From Planotetraspora mira (lineage in GTDB: Bacteria > Actinomycetota > Actinomycetes > Streptosporangiales > Streptosporangiaceae): DNA of 64,000 nucleotides. The stretch covers positions 62,001 through 126,000 of the forward strand of contig NZ_BOOO01000040.1 in the NCBI RefSeq assembly GCF_016863275.1, read 5' to 3'. The translations under genes were made by a program, and so were the position numbers. Numbering within the stretch: the stretch's first letter is position 1; each line of letters begins with the position of its first letter. Under the pieces are notes generated by a model, which saw nothing but the letters and a program-made list of their open reading frames with translations, was not told where the DNA came from and searched no databases. Below are positions 7,644 through 16,919 of the stretch, piece by piece.

Positions 7644-7991
7644 TCACTCAGCCTCCGCCTCCGACTTGCTGTCGGTGTCCTGCCTCTGGAACGGGGTGGC
7701 CTGGGTGTCGCTCTTCTGGAACGGCGTCACGACCAGGCTGAAGTCACGCATTAGGTACTGACGCTGGAACTCGAACTGGCGCTCGTGCTGGCGCTGGCGG
7801 AGGTGGTTCCGGTTGTGGTTGCTGTTCCGGTTGCCCCGGCCCCAGCCGCCCCCGCCGCAGCCGCCGCCGCAGCCCATGACGGTCGTGGCGTTCGCTGTGC
7901 CGACGGTGACAGCGGTGCCGAGGGCAACGGCTCCGCCGGTCAGCGCGGTGCTGATGGCGAGAACCCCGACGAGGCTCTTGAAGTTAGGCAT
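7644..7991 (-). CDS. small secreted Gly/Cys- and Arg/Asn-rich protein
   Basis: 115 residues. Signal peptide 1-34 (MPNFKSLVGVLAISTALTGG, cleavage near ANA-T), then a Gly-Cys motif GCGGGCGGGGWG, an Asn/Arg/His-rich part (NRNSNHNRNH) and a Gln/Arg-rich helix, ending with two similar phrases TPFQKSDTQ and TPFQRQDTD and an acidic tail. ATG 7991 follows AAGGGGAA. Unrecognised family; the basic/acidic layout and CGGGC could suit metal or polymer binding, which is inference only. Confidence 0.65.
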   Translation of the reverse strand: MPNFKSLVGVLAISTALTGGAVALGTAVTVGTANATTVMGCGGGCGGGGWGRGNRNSNHNRNHLRQRQHERQFEFQRQYLMRDFSLVVTPFQKSDTQATPFQRQDTDSKSEAEAE

Positions 7992-8332
7992 CCCATTTCC
8001 CCTTTTGACGACTTTTACCCTTGCGCTAACTTTCCCCAATGATTAGGGAAATGCGCTTATGGCCACGCTTAGTGCACCATCCGCGCATTGTCGTATTTTC
8101 CGTGCCGAGCGACCGACAAACGAGAGTCGATGGCTTTTGTCATCCGCTTATCTCTTTATTGACCATGCCGACCAATAATGGCCGCCATTGATGCGAAATG
8201 GGCTTTATGTCGGACATAAACGTCCCGATATGGGCGATATTTCGCGCCCTTGATGAGCCGGCGGTAGTCGAACAGCTCCCGCTGGATCGCGTCGAGGCAC
8301 CGTCCGGCGCATACGTCAACCCAGGCCACAGC
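7992..8332. other. upstream region of the small secreted-protein gene
   Basis: AT-richer sequence upstream of ATG 7991 probably holds its promoter, but no confident -35/-10 pair is evident. A 57-codon minus-strand frame (about 8155-8325; FDYRRLIKGAKYRPYRDVYV) looks protein-like yet has no start or known family. Confidence 0.4.
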
Positions 8333-10273
8333 TCATCCGCGAGCTCCCGGCTTGGCAGACCTTGCTCGTGTGAGAAAACCAAGCACGTAGAGCGCACCGA
8401 TGGCGACAACTCCGCGTACCGCACCCCCGATGTGCTGATCGACGGCCAGGGAGTCCAGTTCGGCGGTCAACCCGCCCGCGGGGCTTCCCAGGACGGGATC
8501 CTGCTGCAAGGGCGTGTACATCAGGCCGAGTTGCCGGTACCACTGCTCTCCGATCAACGGCCAGGTCAGCACGACGGTGACAAGCACCGTCTGGACGGCG
8601 ATGCCGCCGAGAACCAGCCGCGCACGGGTGGCCGAGCTCAGGGGCACAGGCAGCGGATCGATTCCGGCGGCCACCCAGAAGTAGAGAAGGCCCGTAGCCG
8701 TGAACGTCAGCTGGGTCGCGAGATTCACGGCCTGACTCGATTGGGAGTATCCGAACCAGTCGGTCACATAGAACGAGAACACCGGGATCACGTAGGCGAG
8801 GAAGACCACGATCGGTTTGGTCGCCCACCTTGCGAAGCGGTTGCTCAGCACATCCGCCGTTCGGCCGAGAGCCTGCAAGGTCAAGGTGACCGGAGCACCA
8901 CCGGCTAACAGCACGGGACCTAAGACCGTGATGACCACATGCTGGACGGAGTGCAGGGAGAACATCACTCGTGCGTAGGTTCCGATACCGGTCACCTCTA
9001 CCAGCGCAAGCATTCCGAGACCGGTGAACCACGCCGACGTCCGTCTTCGCGGCCATGCGATTCCTCTCATGGTCACGCGGCGAACCCCCACCAAGTACGC
9101 CGCCGCGGCCGCGAGGAACAGCGAAATCAGGAAGGGGCTGGGGCGCCATTCGGTGATCAGCCGAGTGAAGGTGAAGGGAAGCACCTCGTATCCGAGGAGG
9201 TGCCGGAGGTAAAGCAGTTCGCCGCTCTGCACATTCGTCGCCGTGACGGGAGACACAGCGGGAGGTGCGGTACGAGACAGTGCGACTGCGAGTCCGATCG
9301 TCGCGCCCATGACCGCGACCTCGCCGGCGGCGAGCCGGAGAAACGGCCGCCTGGACTGCCCACTCGCCAGTCCGGCCATCGTGGTGCGGCGATGTCTCCA
9401 GCCGAAGTATCCCAGCACGAACAGCGCCAAGATCTTGCCCGCGAGCAGCAGGCCGTACCGCGACGTCCATAACTGAGAAAGCTCACCAAGCCGAATCCAG
9501 CCGGCGACCCCACCCGACAGGGCCACCGCGATGAAGCACGTCAGCGCGACGACGCTGAAACGGCTGATGCCGGAAGGCAGAAGCTCGCGCTCATCGCGCA
9601 GGTAGAGCAGGATGCCGACCAGGCCCCCCACCCACACCGCGATGGCGACGATGTGGACCATCATGGCCGATACAGCCAGGTCGTGGTCGGCGGCCGACGT
9701 CGCGTGCCCGGCGAAGGCAGGCGGCAGAAGCCCGAAGATGCTCGCGGCCAACAGCGCACGCGCCCATCCGGTTCGCGACACATTGCGACACACGGCGGCA
9801 ACGACGAGGGCGATCAAGGCGACGATGAGGAAAGCCCGTCCCTGCGTGATCGACAGGGTCAGATCTGCCACCGCCCCGACGGAGCCGATCCTGGAAAGCG
9901 GCACTCCTGAGACGTCAGATGCCGTCAGGACGAGCACGAACGCGGTACTCACCGCCCAGCCCAGCGCCCATGCGCCTGCGGCCCGGATGCACCGCGTGGC
10001 AGCCGGGCTCAGCTCACCCGGTGATGTCGGCACCAAGACCGTCCCGGTGAACAACGCGCCCACCGTAGCTACGGCACACGCGTCGTGCGCAAGACGAGCC
10101 AACGGCAGGGTCCAGGTGACCACGGCACCTGCCGTAGGGAGGAGGTATGCGAGATCACCATCGGCTCCGGCTCCACCGACCCACAGTCCCAGGACCAAGA
10201 TCCCGATACTGCATGCAGCGGCACCGGCGAAATAGGCGCGAACAGTCCTCCTCTTCTCAGTGACCGTCCTCAT
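8333..10273 (-). CDS. copD: CopD-CtaG fusion: copper import domain joined to caa3 oxidase assembly-type domain
   Basis: 646 residues, about 16 membrane segments. The first half is a CopD copper-import domain (FAGHATSAADHDLAVSAMMV then AVWVGGLVG); the second half is CtaG_caa3 type (LYLRHLLGYEVLPFTFTRLI, MFSLHSVQHVVITVLGP, ending with WYRQLGLMYTPLQQDPVLGS). It should sit in the cytoplasmic membrane and pass copper from CopC to the cytosol or a cupro-oxidase. ATG 10273 has GGGGAG seven bases upstream and overlaps the copC stop by 17 bp, so the two are coupled. Confidence 0.88.
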   Translation of the reverse strand: MRTVTEKRRTVRAYFAGAAACSIGILVLGLWVGGAGADGDLAYLLPTAGAVVTWTLPLARLAHDACAVATVGALFTGTVLVPTSPGELSPAATRCIRAAGAWALGWAVSTAFVLVLTASDVSGVPLSRIGSVGAVADLTLSITQGRAFLIVALIALVVAAVCRNVSRTGWARALLAASIFGLLPPAFAGHATSAADHDLAVSAMMVHIVAIAVWVGGLVGILLYLRDERELLPSGISRFSVVALTCFIAVALSGGVAGWIRLGELSQLWTSRYGLLLAGKILALFVLGYFGWRHRRTTMAGLASGQSRRPFLRLAAGEVAVMGATIGLAVALSRTAPPAVSPVTATNVQSGELLYLRHLLGYEVLPFTFTRLITEWRPSPFLISLFLAAAAAYLVGVRRVTMRGIAWPRRRTSAWFTGLGMLALVEVTGIGTYARVMFSLHSVQHVVITVLGPVLLAGGAPVTLTLQALGRTADVLSNRFARWATKPIVVFLAYVIPVFSFYVTDWFGYSQSSQAVNLATQLTFTATGLLYFWVAAGIDPLPVPLSSATRARLVLGGIAVQTVLVTVVLTWPLIGEQWYRQLGLMYTPLQQDPVLGSPAGGLTAELDSLAVDQHIGGAVRGVVAIGALYVLGFLTRARSAKPGARG

Positions 10274-10913
10274 CCACATCTCCCCGTCGCCGCATGGACA
10301 GCGCGCCAACTCCTATGAGGGCGAGTGCGGCGATTCCCAGCGCCATGAGCGCTCGCGTCCCCAGGCCCTCCGCTTGCGTAGCCGGCCGCGCCATGGAAGG
10401 CGCTTGCGCCCCAGGTGGTAGGGCCACGGTTGGAGGAGAAGAGACATCTCGGCCCGACGGCGACGGCTTCTCATCCGGAGATTCGCCTGAAGAGGCCGAG
10501 GCGGCCTCGGCCGTCGCGGTAAGGGCTGACGTGGTCAGCTTGAAGGAGATCTGCCCTTTGATCGGATGACCGTCAGCCGACACGACTCGGAAGGCGACGA
10601 CGTACATTCCCGCAGCCTGGAGCGGCTTCAGTGACTGGCGAATCGTGTCGCGTTTGATCGCAACTGATCCATTCTCGTATCGCTTCCCTTGTGGCCCGCT
10701 CACGATCACAGTCGCGAATCGAGGAAGAACCTTGTCGTTGAAGTCCAGCAGGATGGTTCGCGGCGCGGTGTGCAGCTCGGACTTGTCCGCGGGATTGCTG
10801 GCCTCGAGAACGTTGTGGGCGAAGGCGCCCTGGGCGGCCACGGTTGATGCGCAACCAATGGAAACGGTGCAGAACAGCCCTACCAACATCCGGCGAATCG
10901 ACCGTCGAGCCAT
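10257..10913 (-). CDS. copC: CopC-domain copper-binding protein, membrane anchored
   Basis: 218 residues. Signal peptide ends at AFA-H so that His becomes the mature N-terminus, as in CopC Cu(II) sites; a second ligand is His in SADGHPIKG. CopC beta-barrel occupies about residues 33-128, followed by a Ser/Pro linker and a C-terminal membrane helix with RRR stop-transfer. Held on the outer face of the membrane, it would feed the fused CopD-CtaG encoded immediately downstream. ATG 10913 with AGGAGG is preferred to GTG 10916. Confidence 0.9.
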   Translation of the reverse strand: MARRSIRRMLVGLFCTVSIGCASTVAAQGAFAHNVLEASNPADKSELHTAPRTILLDFNDKVLPRFATVIVSGPQGKRYENGSVAIKRDTIRQSLKPLQAAGMYVVAFRVVSADGHPIKGQISFKLTTSALTATAEAASASSGESPDEKPSPSGRDVSSPPTVALPPGAQAPSMARPATQAEGLGTRALMALGIAALALIGVGALSMRRRGDVDEDGH

Positions 10914-11056
10914 CACACCTCCTAGAGCGGCGTCTCACGGCAAGACCTACGTGCACGACAGGCAGGACTACGCCGACATCATGGACGGCCTGTGCCAAGG
11001 ACTTGCACAGGCATCCATAGGGTGAAGCCTTCTGCCCGGATGGAGCATCGGCGGCT

Positions 11057-11482
11057 TCAATGTCCCGGCATTTCCATCTGTCCGCCGAGCTGACCGTGCA
11101 GCGATGACAAGAGGTCTGGGCTCGCGATGACGACCCATCGGTTGCCGACGAGATACGCCCCGCCGTACGACTGGGCGTCGTCCAGCCAGTCCCGCTTGCC
11201 CTTCTCGGTGGCGAAGCTGGTGATGATGTAGCGCCCCCGCGGTGTCTGGCAGATCGCCTGACGCAGTTCGTCGGCGTCAATCTGTACGTTTGGACTACCG
11301 CAGCCGCTCTTGGCGGCCAACTGCTCGACGCTCAACGGCGAACCGGCACCCAAGGTGGGGGCACCGAGGGCGTGGCCCTGAACCGACTTATGGCTCCGCC
11401 CCTCAGATGAACAAGCCATGGCGAGCGGCAGAGCGAGGAAGACGGTCAACCTGCGGAGCGTCAGACCCCTGTGCCGGCTCAT
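11057..11482 (-). CDS. small lipoprotein, unknown function
   Basis: 141 residues starting MSRHRGLTLRRLTVF, with a lipobox LAMAC at residues about 21-25, so it is predicted to be exported and lipidated. The mature part has two further Cys (SGCGSPNVQID, AICQTPRGRY) that may form a disulfide and a compact alpha/beta domain ending in MEMPGH. No family recognised. It precedes the copper unit on the same strand (144 bp gap), but a link is not shown. Confidence 0.65.
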   Translation of the reverse strand: MSRHRGLTLRRLTVFLALPLAMACSSEGRSHKSVQGHALGAPTLGAGSPLSVEQLAAKSGCGSPNVQIDADELRQAICQTPRGRYIITSFATEKGKRDWLDDAQSYGGAYLVGNRWVVIASPDLLSSLHGQLGGQMEMPGH

Positions 11483-11720
11483 CAGGCCGGCAGTGTGCTG
11501 CAGTCGACGAGTCGGGCACTTTCCAGCGAGCTCGTGCGGGTCATCATCTTCACGGCTCTCCCTCCACGGACGCCAGCGGATCCAGGCGCTCGCTGGGAGG
11601 TACGCAGAGCTTGTTTCCACGGTTCATCGAAAGCCTGTTCCGTGAGGTCGAACGGGCTCGGCGAGCTATGCGTCGCTGTGTCGAACTGGCGCACACCGTC
11701 GATGGGGAAGAAGAAGCGAT

Positions 11721-12020
11721 ATGAGTGAGCAGGAGAGCTGGCGAGAGCTCAGGGATCGCCGGTTGGCCGAGCCGGGCGCGGTTGAGGCCTATGAGGCGAC
11801 GCGTCTCGCCTACGAATTGGGCAAGACGGTTCGGGCGATGCGTGAAGGGCGAGGCTGGAGTCAGAACGATCTGGCACGCGAGGCCGGCATGACGCAGTCG
11901 GCGGTGGCGCGGTTCGAGGCCGGCGGGACGATCCCCACGTTGCCGGTTTTGGAACGCCTGGCACGTGCCTTGGATGCGGATGTCGAGGTCCGTCTGACAC
12001 CACGGGCTCCCGCCGCTTGA
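11721..12020 (+). CDS. XRE-family antitoxin-like DNA-binding protein
   Basis: 99 residues: N-terminal helices (WRELRDRRLAEPGAVEAYEA), then a Cro/C1-type HTH at 33-88 (GWSQNDLAREAGMTQSAVAR). Length and the LAEPGAVEAYE start are typical of HigA-like antitoxins that follow a RelE/HigB toxin. The preceding 100 bp contain no toxin-like sequence, so this is an orphan antitoxin or a stand-alone regulator. Confidence 0.75.
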   Translation: MSEQESWRELRDRRLAEPGAVEAYEATRLAYELGKTVRAMREGRGWSQNDLAREAGMTQSAVARFEAGGTIPTLPVLERLARALDADVEVRLTPRAPAA

Positions 12021-12155
12021 GCTGAGCCGATACTGGGGAACATCGCGGCCCCGTTGGCGCCGGCGGAGCCTGCCAGGTCGGCCTGACGTCTGGTGACTCG
12101 CAGGCCTGTGTCGCAGGCTCACAGCCGGCTGTCGCGCACGGGGGTATGAACGGTC

Positions 12156-13142
12156 TCAGACGGCGACGACGACCTTTCCCTGTGCGTGTCCTTCCTCCTG
12201 ATATCTGATGGCCGCCGGGATCTCCTCGAACGGATAACAGCGGTCGATGACCGGGGTGACCTTGCCGTCCTCGATGAGCTCGGTCAGCGTCATCAGGTTC
12301 CGCCTGTTCTCCGTGCAGCCGACCACGTCCGCCACGGCCATCCGCTGCGACACGAACGGGGACATCGCGACCGCCGAGAACACGCGGACGGCCGGCTGGA
12401 ACCATCGGCTCGCGGGTCCGCCGACGGCGACGTAGGTCCCCTTCGGCTTCAGCACCCGCCGGCATGCGGACCCCGGACGGCTTCCCGCGTTGTCGAGCAG
12501 CAGGTCGTACCCCCGCCTGTCCCGCGTGAAGTCCTCCTTGGTGTAGTCGATGACGTCGTCCGCGCCTATCGACCGGACCATGCCGACGTTCCGCGGCCCG
12601 CAGACACCGGTGACCTCCGCGCCGAACGCCTTGGCGATCTGCACGGCGAACGTGCCGACACCGCCGGAGGCGCCGTTGACGAGGACCTTCTGGCCCGGCT
12701 GGATCCGCCCCACATCACGCAGGCCGATCAGGGCGGTGTTGGCCGCGAGCGGCACCGCCGCCGCCTGCTCGAACGACAGGTTCCTCGGCTTCGGCGCCAG
12801 TTCTGCCGCCTGCACGCAGACGTACTCGGCGAAGCCTCCCTGCTTGATCTGCGCGAACACCTCGTCGCCGCTGCGGAACCCCGTCACGCGCCCGCCGACT
12901 GCCTCCACCTGCCCCGCCACGTCCGCGCCCAATATGTCCAACTTCGGCCTGCGCGGCCCGAGGCTGCCGCCCATCAGGCGCGCGATGTACGGCTCGCCTC
13001 TCATGTGATGCCAGTCGTAGGGCTGGACGGAGGTGGCGCGCACCCGGACGAGCACCTCGTCCTCGCCGGGCACGGGCCGGTCGATCTCGGTCAGGTCCAG
13101 GACGTCGGGGGAACCGTACGAGCGCAGAACGAACGCCTTCAT
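12156..13142 (-). CDS. medium-chain dehydrogenase/reductase, quinone-oxidoreductase-like
   Basis: 328 residues: GroES-like N-domain (YDWHHMRGEPYIARLMGG, LGADVAGQVEAVGG) and Rossmann cofactor domain (VLVNGASGGVGTFAVQIAKA). Catalytic and structural zinc cysteines of alcohol dehydrogenases are missing, so it belongs to zinc-independent NADPH:quinone reductase-type MDRs; substrate unknown. ATG 13142 with GGAGAAG upstream. A DUF2306 gene is divergent from it. Confidence 0.85.
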   Translation of the reverse strand: MKAFVLRSYGSPDVLDLTEIDRPVPGEDEVLVRVRATSVQPYDWHHMRGEPYIARLMGGSLGPRRPKLDILGADVAGQVEAVGGRVTGFRSGDEVFAQIKQGGFAEYVCVQAAELAPKPRNLSFEQAAAVPLAANTALIGLRDVGRIQPGQKVLVNGASGGVGTFAVQIAKAFGAEVTGVCGPRNVGMVRSIGADDVIDYTKEDFTRDRRGYDLLLDNAGSRPGSACRRVLKPKGTYVAVGGPASRWFQPAVRVFSAVAMSPFVSQRMAVADVVGCTENRRNLMTLTELIEDGKVTPVIDRCYPFEEIPAAIRYQEEGHAQGKVVVAV

Positions 13143-13326
13143 CACTTCTCCTCATCCACTGCGGGCGGGGACGGCGACGAGCGGGTCTCGAGCCGGAAAT
13201 TCACTGTAAAAGTCCAGGAGAAAGGGCTCATCGGCCGAAAGTACGCCCGTTTGGCGGACGATAGGCCGACCCGGATCAGGCCCATCGCCCGATGAACCGC
13301 CGTCGCCCGCCGATCACGATCGGGGC

Positions 13327-14031
13327 ATGACCGACGAGAACACGGTGGAAAATCCGACATCGCCTCGAGGCGGCCCTCCGGCGGGCGCCCCCGACAAGGC
13401 GGGGACGTCCGCCACGGCCTCCTGGCTCGTCCCCGCGGCGCTGATCATGCTCAGCGCCGTTCCCGTGGTCGCCGGAGCGGCCCGCCTGACTCAGCTGGGC
13501 GGGGGCGCGGCGATCACGCCGGAGAACGCGCGCTTCTTCGCCGTGCCCCTTCCCGTGGTGCTGCACATAATCGGCGCCAGTCTCTACAGCGTGCTCGGCG
13601 CCTTCCAGTTCGCGCGCGGACTCCGCCGCCGACACCCCCGCCTGCATCGCGCGGCCGGACGACTGCTCGTTGCCTGCGGAATCGCCGCGGGGCTCACGGG
13701 CCTGTGGATGACCCTGTTCTATCCCCGCCCCGAAGGCGACGGCGATCTCCTCGCGGGTTTCCGGCTCCTGTTCGGCACCGCGATGGTCGTGTCCATCGTC
13801 CTGGGGCTGGCCGCCATCCGGCGGCGGGACGTCGCCCGGCACCGCGCATGGATGACCCGGGGTTATGCCATCGGGGTCGGCGCGGGGACGCAGGCGCTGA
13901 TCCACTTGCCCTGGGTCCTGATCTTCGGCATGCCCAGCGGGACGTCCAGGGCGCTGCTCGTGGCCGCCGGCTGGCTGATCAATCTCGCCGTGGCCGAATG
14001 GGTCGTCCGCAGCCGGTCCGCGTCCTTCTAG
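13327..14031 (+). CDS. DUF2306 membrane protein
   Basis: 234 residues: disordered Pro/Gly-rich N-terminus, then seven hydrophobic segments with family features VVLHIIGASLYSVLGAFQFA, HPRLHRAAGRLLVACG and ARHRAWMTRGYAIGVGAGTQ; the conserved His/Arg residues could bind haem, but the role is unknown. Its stop overlaps that of the convergent response regulator by four bases. Second DUF2306-like protein in the window. Confidence 0.85.
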   Translation: MTDENTVENPTSPRGGPPAGAPDKAGTSATASWLVPAALIMLSAVPVVAGAARLTQLGGGAAITPENARFFAVPLPVVLHIIGASLYSVLGAFQFARGLRRRHPRLHRAAGRLLVACGIAAGLTGLWMTLFYPRPEGDGDLLAGFRLLFGTAMVVSIVLGLAAIRRRDVARHRAWMTRGYAIGVGAGTQALIHLPWVLIFGMPSGTSRALLVAAGWLINLAVAEWVVRSRSASF

Positions 14032-14678
14032 AGGCGGTTGGTCTCGTAGGCCCACATGGCGATCTCGACGCGGTTTCTGGCGCCGAGCTTGGCCATCAGG
14101 CTGGCGATGTGGGACTTGACCGTGCTGAGGGAGATGTGGAGTTCCTCGGAGATCTCACTGTTGGTCCGTCCGCGCGCCACGGTGGCGAGGATCTGCTCCT
14201 CGCGCTCCGTGAGCGCCTCGACGGGGCGCACCGGGGCTGAGCCGGTCGTCGTCCGGGCGAAGGTCCTGAGCAGCCGCGCGGTGACGCTCGGGGCGATGAG
14301 CGCGTCGCCGCCGGCGGCGGCGTGGACGGCCTGGGCGAGCAGTTCCGTGCCCGCGTCCTTGAGCAGGAAGCCCCGGGCGCCGGCTCTCAGCGCGGCGTAG
14401 ACGTACTCGTCGAGGTCGAATGTGGTGATGACGACGACGGCGAGAGGGTCGGCGACGCCGGGCCCGGCGAGGGATCGGGTGGCCTGGATGCCGTCCACGC
14501 CCGGCATGCGGATGTCGAACAGGCACACGTCGGGGCGCAGGCGCCGGGCGAGCTCGACGGCCCGCCGTCCGTCGGCGGCCTCGCCGACGACCTCGATGTC
14601 CGGCTGGGCGTTGAGGATCATGGTGAGCCCGGTGCGCACGATCTCCTGGTCGTCGGCGACGAGCACCTGGATGCTCAT
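14028..14678 (-). CDS. NarL/LuxR-type response regulator
   Basis: 216 residues: receiver domain 1-120 (ADDQEIV acidic pair, phosphoacceptor Asp in CLFDIRMPG, VVITTFD, LLKDAG) and a LuxR-type HTH at 150-212 (LTEREEQILATVARGRTNSE, LSTVKSHIASLMAKL). Start ATG 14678 overlaps the kinase stop (ATGA), so both are co-translated. Targets unknown. Confidence 0.93.
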   Translation of the reverse strand: MSIQVLVADDQEIVRTGLTMILNAQPDIEVVGEAADGRRAVELARRLRPDVCLFDIRMPGVDGIQATRSLAGPGVADPLAVVVITTFDLDEYVYAALRAGARGFLLKDAGTELLAQAVHAAAGGDALIAPSVTARLLRTFARTTTGSAPVRPVEALTEREEQILATVARGRTNSEISEELHISLSTVKSHIASLMAKLGARNRVEIAMWAYETNRL

Positions 14679-15847
14679 GTCGCAGGTCCCGTCCGGGGCA
14701 GCGCGGCGGTCACGGTCCACCCGCCGTCGGGATCCGGGCCGGCCGCGCAGGTGCCGCCGAGCAGGTCGGCGCGCTCGATCATGCCGAGGATCCCGTATCC
14801 CGCCGACGCGTTCGGGCGGATGAGGCCGCTGTCGCCGTCGTCGCTCACACGTAGGTGCACCGAGGTCTCGTCGGCTGCGACGCGTATCTCGACGCGGGTG
14901 GCGTGCCGCGCATGCCGAAGGGCGTTGGTGACGGACTCCTGGGCGAGCCGGTAGACCGCGGACCCCACCGCTGGGGAGAGGTCGCCGAGATCGCCTGAGA
15001 CCTCCACGTCGACGGACGGGCCGGAGCCACTCCGTCGCGTGAGCTCCTTGAGGTCGCCGATGCCCCGGCCGGGTGTCAGGTCCGCGGGTTGGCCGCGACG
15101 CAGGACGCGGACCATGGCGCGCATCTCGGCGAGCGCGCGTGACGCCTCGGCCTCGATCACGCGGAGCGCCTCGGTGGCGGCGTCAGGTCCCGACGCCGAC
15201 GTGGCGAGGCCCGCCTGGGCGCGTATCGCCATCGCCGAGACGTGATGCGCCACGGTGTCGTGCAGGTCGCGGGCCAGCCGTTCGCGTTCGAGTAGCTTCA
15301 CCTGATCCAACTCGCGCATCCTCTCCCCGGCCCGGTACCTGAACGCACCGCCCAGGCCGATGGTCGCGAACATGACGGCCAGCGCGCCGACCAGGTCGCC
15401 GGGCGCGGAGATCGTCGAGACGCCGACCGAGATGAGCATGACGGCGAACCCGATCACGGCTTCGCGGCCCGACCCCCATCGGAACAACGCGTACGGAAGG
15501 ATCAGCAGATACGCCGCCGTGTACTCGTCGGAGGACGGCCCGCCCAGCAACGCGGGGATCAGACTCGTGGCGACGAAGCAGATCGTGAGCATCGACAGCG
15601 GCCTGGTCCTGCGCCACAACAAGGTGGGCACCAGCCCGATGGCGACGGTCACCGAGTAGGCCCGCCACGGAAGATCCGGCCGCAGGACCCCTTCGAGCGC
15701 CGCCGCCGGTATGAGCAGCGCCACGAGCACCCAGTCTCGCCAGACGCGGGCCGGCACGGGGGAGGGGCGCGGCTCGTCCCAGACCGAGCGAAGAAGGGCG
15801 AGCACGTCAACATCGTAGGAAAGCCTCGCCCGTTCGAACAGATGCAT
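14675..15847 (-). CDS. HisKA_3-type sensor histidine kinase
   Basis: About 390 residues: four to six membrane helices (residues about 40-165), coiled linker, phosphoacceptor H196 in LARDLHDTVAHHV, and a HATPase at 290-385 (LAQESVTNALRHARH, GYGILGMIERA). No large extracellular loop, so sensing is intramembrane. Phosphorylates the coupled LuxR-type regulator. Start ATG 15847 is the first Met but a downstream GTG is possible. Confidence 0.9.
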   Translation of the reverse strand: MHLFERARLSYDVDVLALLRSVWDEPRPSPVPARVWRDWVLVALLIPAAALEGVLRPDLPWRAYSVTVAIGLVPTLLWRRTRPLSMLTICFVATSLIPALLGGPSSDEYTAAYLLILPYALFRWGSGREAVIGFAVMLISVGVSTISAPGDLVGALAVMFATIGLGGAFRYRAGERMRELDQVKLLERERLARDLHDTVAHHVSAMAIRAQAGLATSASGPDAATEALRVIEAEASRALAEMRAMVRVLRRGQPADLTPGRGIGDLKELTRRSGSGPSVDVEVSGDLGDLSPAVGSAVYRLAQESVTNALRHARHATRVEIRVAADETSVHLRVSDDGDSGLIRPNASAGYGILGMIERADLLGGTCAAGPDPDGGWTVTAALPRTGPAT

Positions 15848-16124
15848 GTTCAGCCGACATGCGCGCCGCCCGCGCACGCGACGGCCCGGCCGGGTCGCGT
15901 CTTCGGCTCAGAACAGGCCGAGATGATCGATCGTCTTGCCCGCAGCCTCGATGATCGACGCGGCGGAGGTCGCTGCCTGTTCCGCCTCCTCAGGCTCCAC
16001 GGACTCGTCGGGGAACATGGGTACTCGAGTTCGTTGCTGCGCCGTCGAAGGAGGCCGAAGGGCTCGAAGGGGGAACCGAACTGGCGGACCACGGCCTGCT
16101 GGACGGCGTAGTGGCCACCGGCCG

Positions 16125-16502
16125 TGGTGGCGCGCAGTCCTCGCCCTCCACCGGGCGCAGCAGGACAGGGAACGGGCTGAGGCCGGCGACAAGTGGCGGG
16201 AACACGGTCTCGCCTTCGCCTCCCTCGCCGGCACTCCCCTCGACTCCCACAACGTACGGCGAGCCTTCCGGAAGATCGTCAAGGACGCCGGCCTACCCGC
16301 CCACGAATGGACACCACGCGCGATGCGGCACAGCTTCGTCTCGCTACTCTCCGACTCCGGCGTAACCCTCGAAGGCATCGCCCCTCTCGTCGGCCACAGC
16401 GGCACCGCCGTCACCGAAACCGTCTACCGCAAGCAGATCCGCCCAGTACTCCTCGGCGGAGCCGAAGCCATGGACGGATCTTCACGTGATCAGGCCCCTT
16501 AG
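16125..16502 (+). pseudogene. tyrosine-recombinase integrase, C-terminal fragment
   Basis: About 125 codons read AGDKWREHGLAFASLAGTPL, HNVRRAFRKIVKDAG, TPRAMRHSFVSLLSDSG, LVGHSGTAVTETVYRKQIRP: box II with the second Arg, the GH(S) motif and the catalytic Tyr of an integrase of the kind carried by actinomycete integrative elements. The N-terminal DNA-binding part and first Arg are missing. The tRNA-Pro 3' fragment and repeat lie about 420 bp downstream, as expected for an int-attP end. Confidence 0.8.
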
Positions 16503-16801
16503 AACTGCCCGTAGACGCTGATCGCCCGATAGACGCACACCAGAACCATCAACGCAAAGACGGCCTTGGAGACAAGGGGCCGCCGGAGCAATGCCACGGC
16601 CGCCGCCGCGAAGAGCACCGCCAAGCCCACGCTGAGGAACGCACCGAAGGCCTCGTCCTTGTCCAGCATGCCGGGAAAGGCCTCCGGGTTATCCGCCTCG
16701 ATCGTCGTGGCGTAGCTGAACAGCACCCAGAATGCCGCCACCGCATAGAGCGCCGCCGCACCAACGGACCTCGCGACAGAGGCGGCTCGATTCGCGGTCA
16801 T
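16499..16801 (-). CDS. small three-helix membrane protein
   Basis: 100 residues (MTANRAASVARSVGAAALYA...), with hydrophobic helices at about 12-33, 50-70 and 76-95 and an acidic loop (EADNPEAFPGMLDKDEA). ATG 16801 has GGAAGG upstream. Convergent with the integrase remnant, overlapping its stop. No known function. Confidence 0.65.
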   Translation of the reverse strand: MTANRAASVARSVGAAALYAVAAFWVLFSYATTIEADNPEAFPGMLDKDEAFGAFLSVGLAVLFAAAAVALLRRPLVSKAVFALMVLVCVYRAISVYGQF

Positions 16802-16919
16802 CCCATAAGCCCTTCCGGAAGCCACAGCGAGATCGGATCCGTTGTCACTCAGTTAGTCACTCAGCACATGAAAAAGGTGCCACGTGATCACGTGACACCC
16901 TATCCGACCAGCCAAAACC

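Noticed and set aside
8198-8908. 236-codon plus-strand frame
   Set aside because: Opposite the CtaG part of the copper fusion; no protein-like features.
11242-11724. toxin gene paired with the XRE antitoxin-like gene
   Set aside because: The upstream frame shows no RelE/HigB features.
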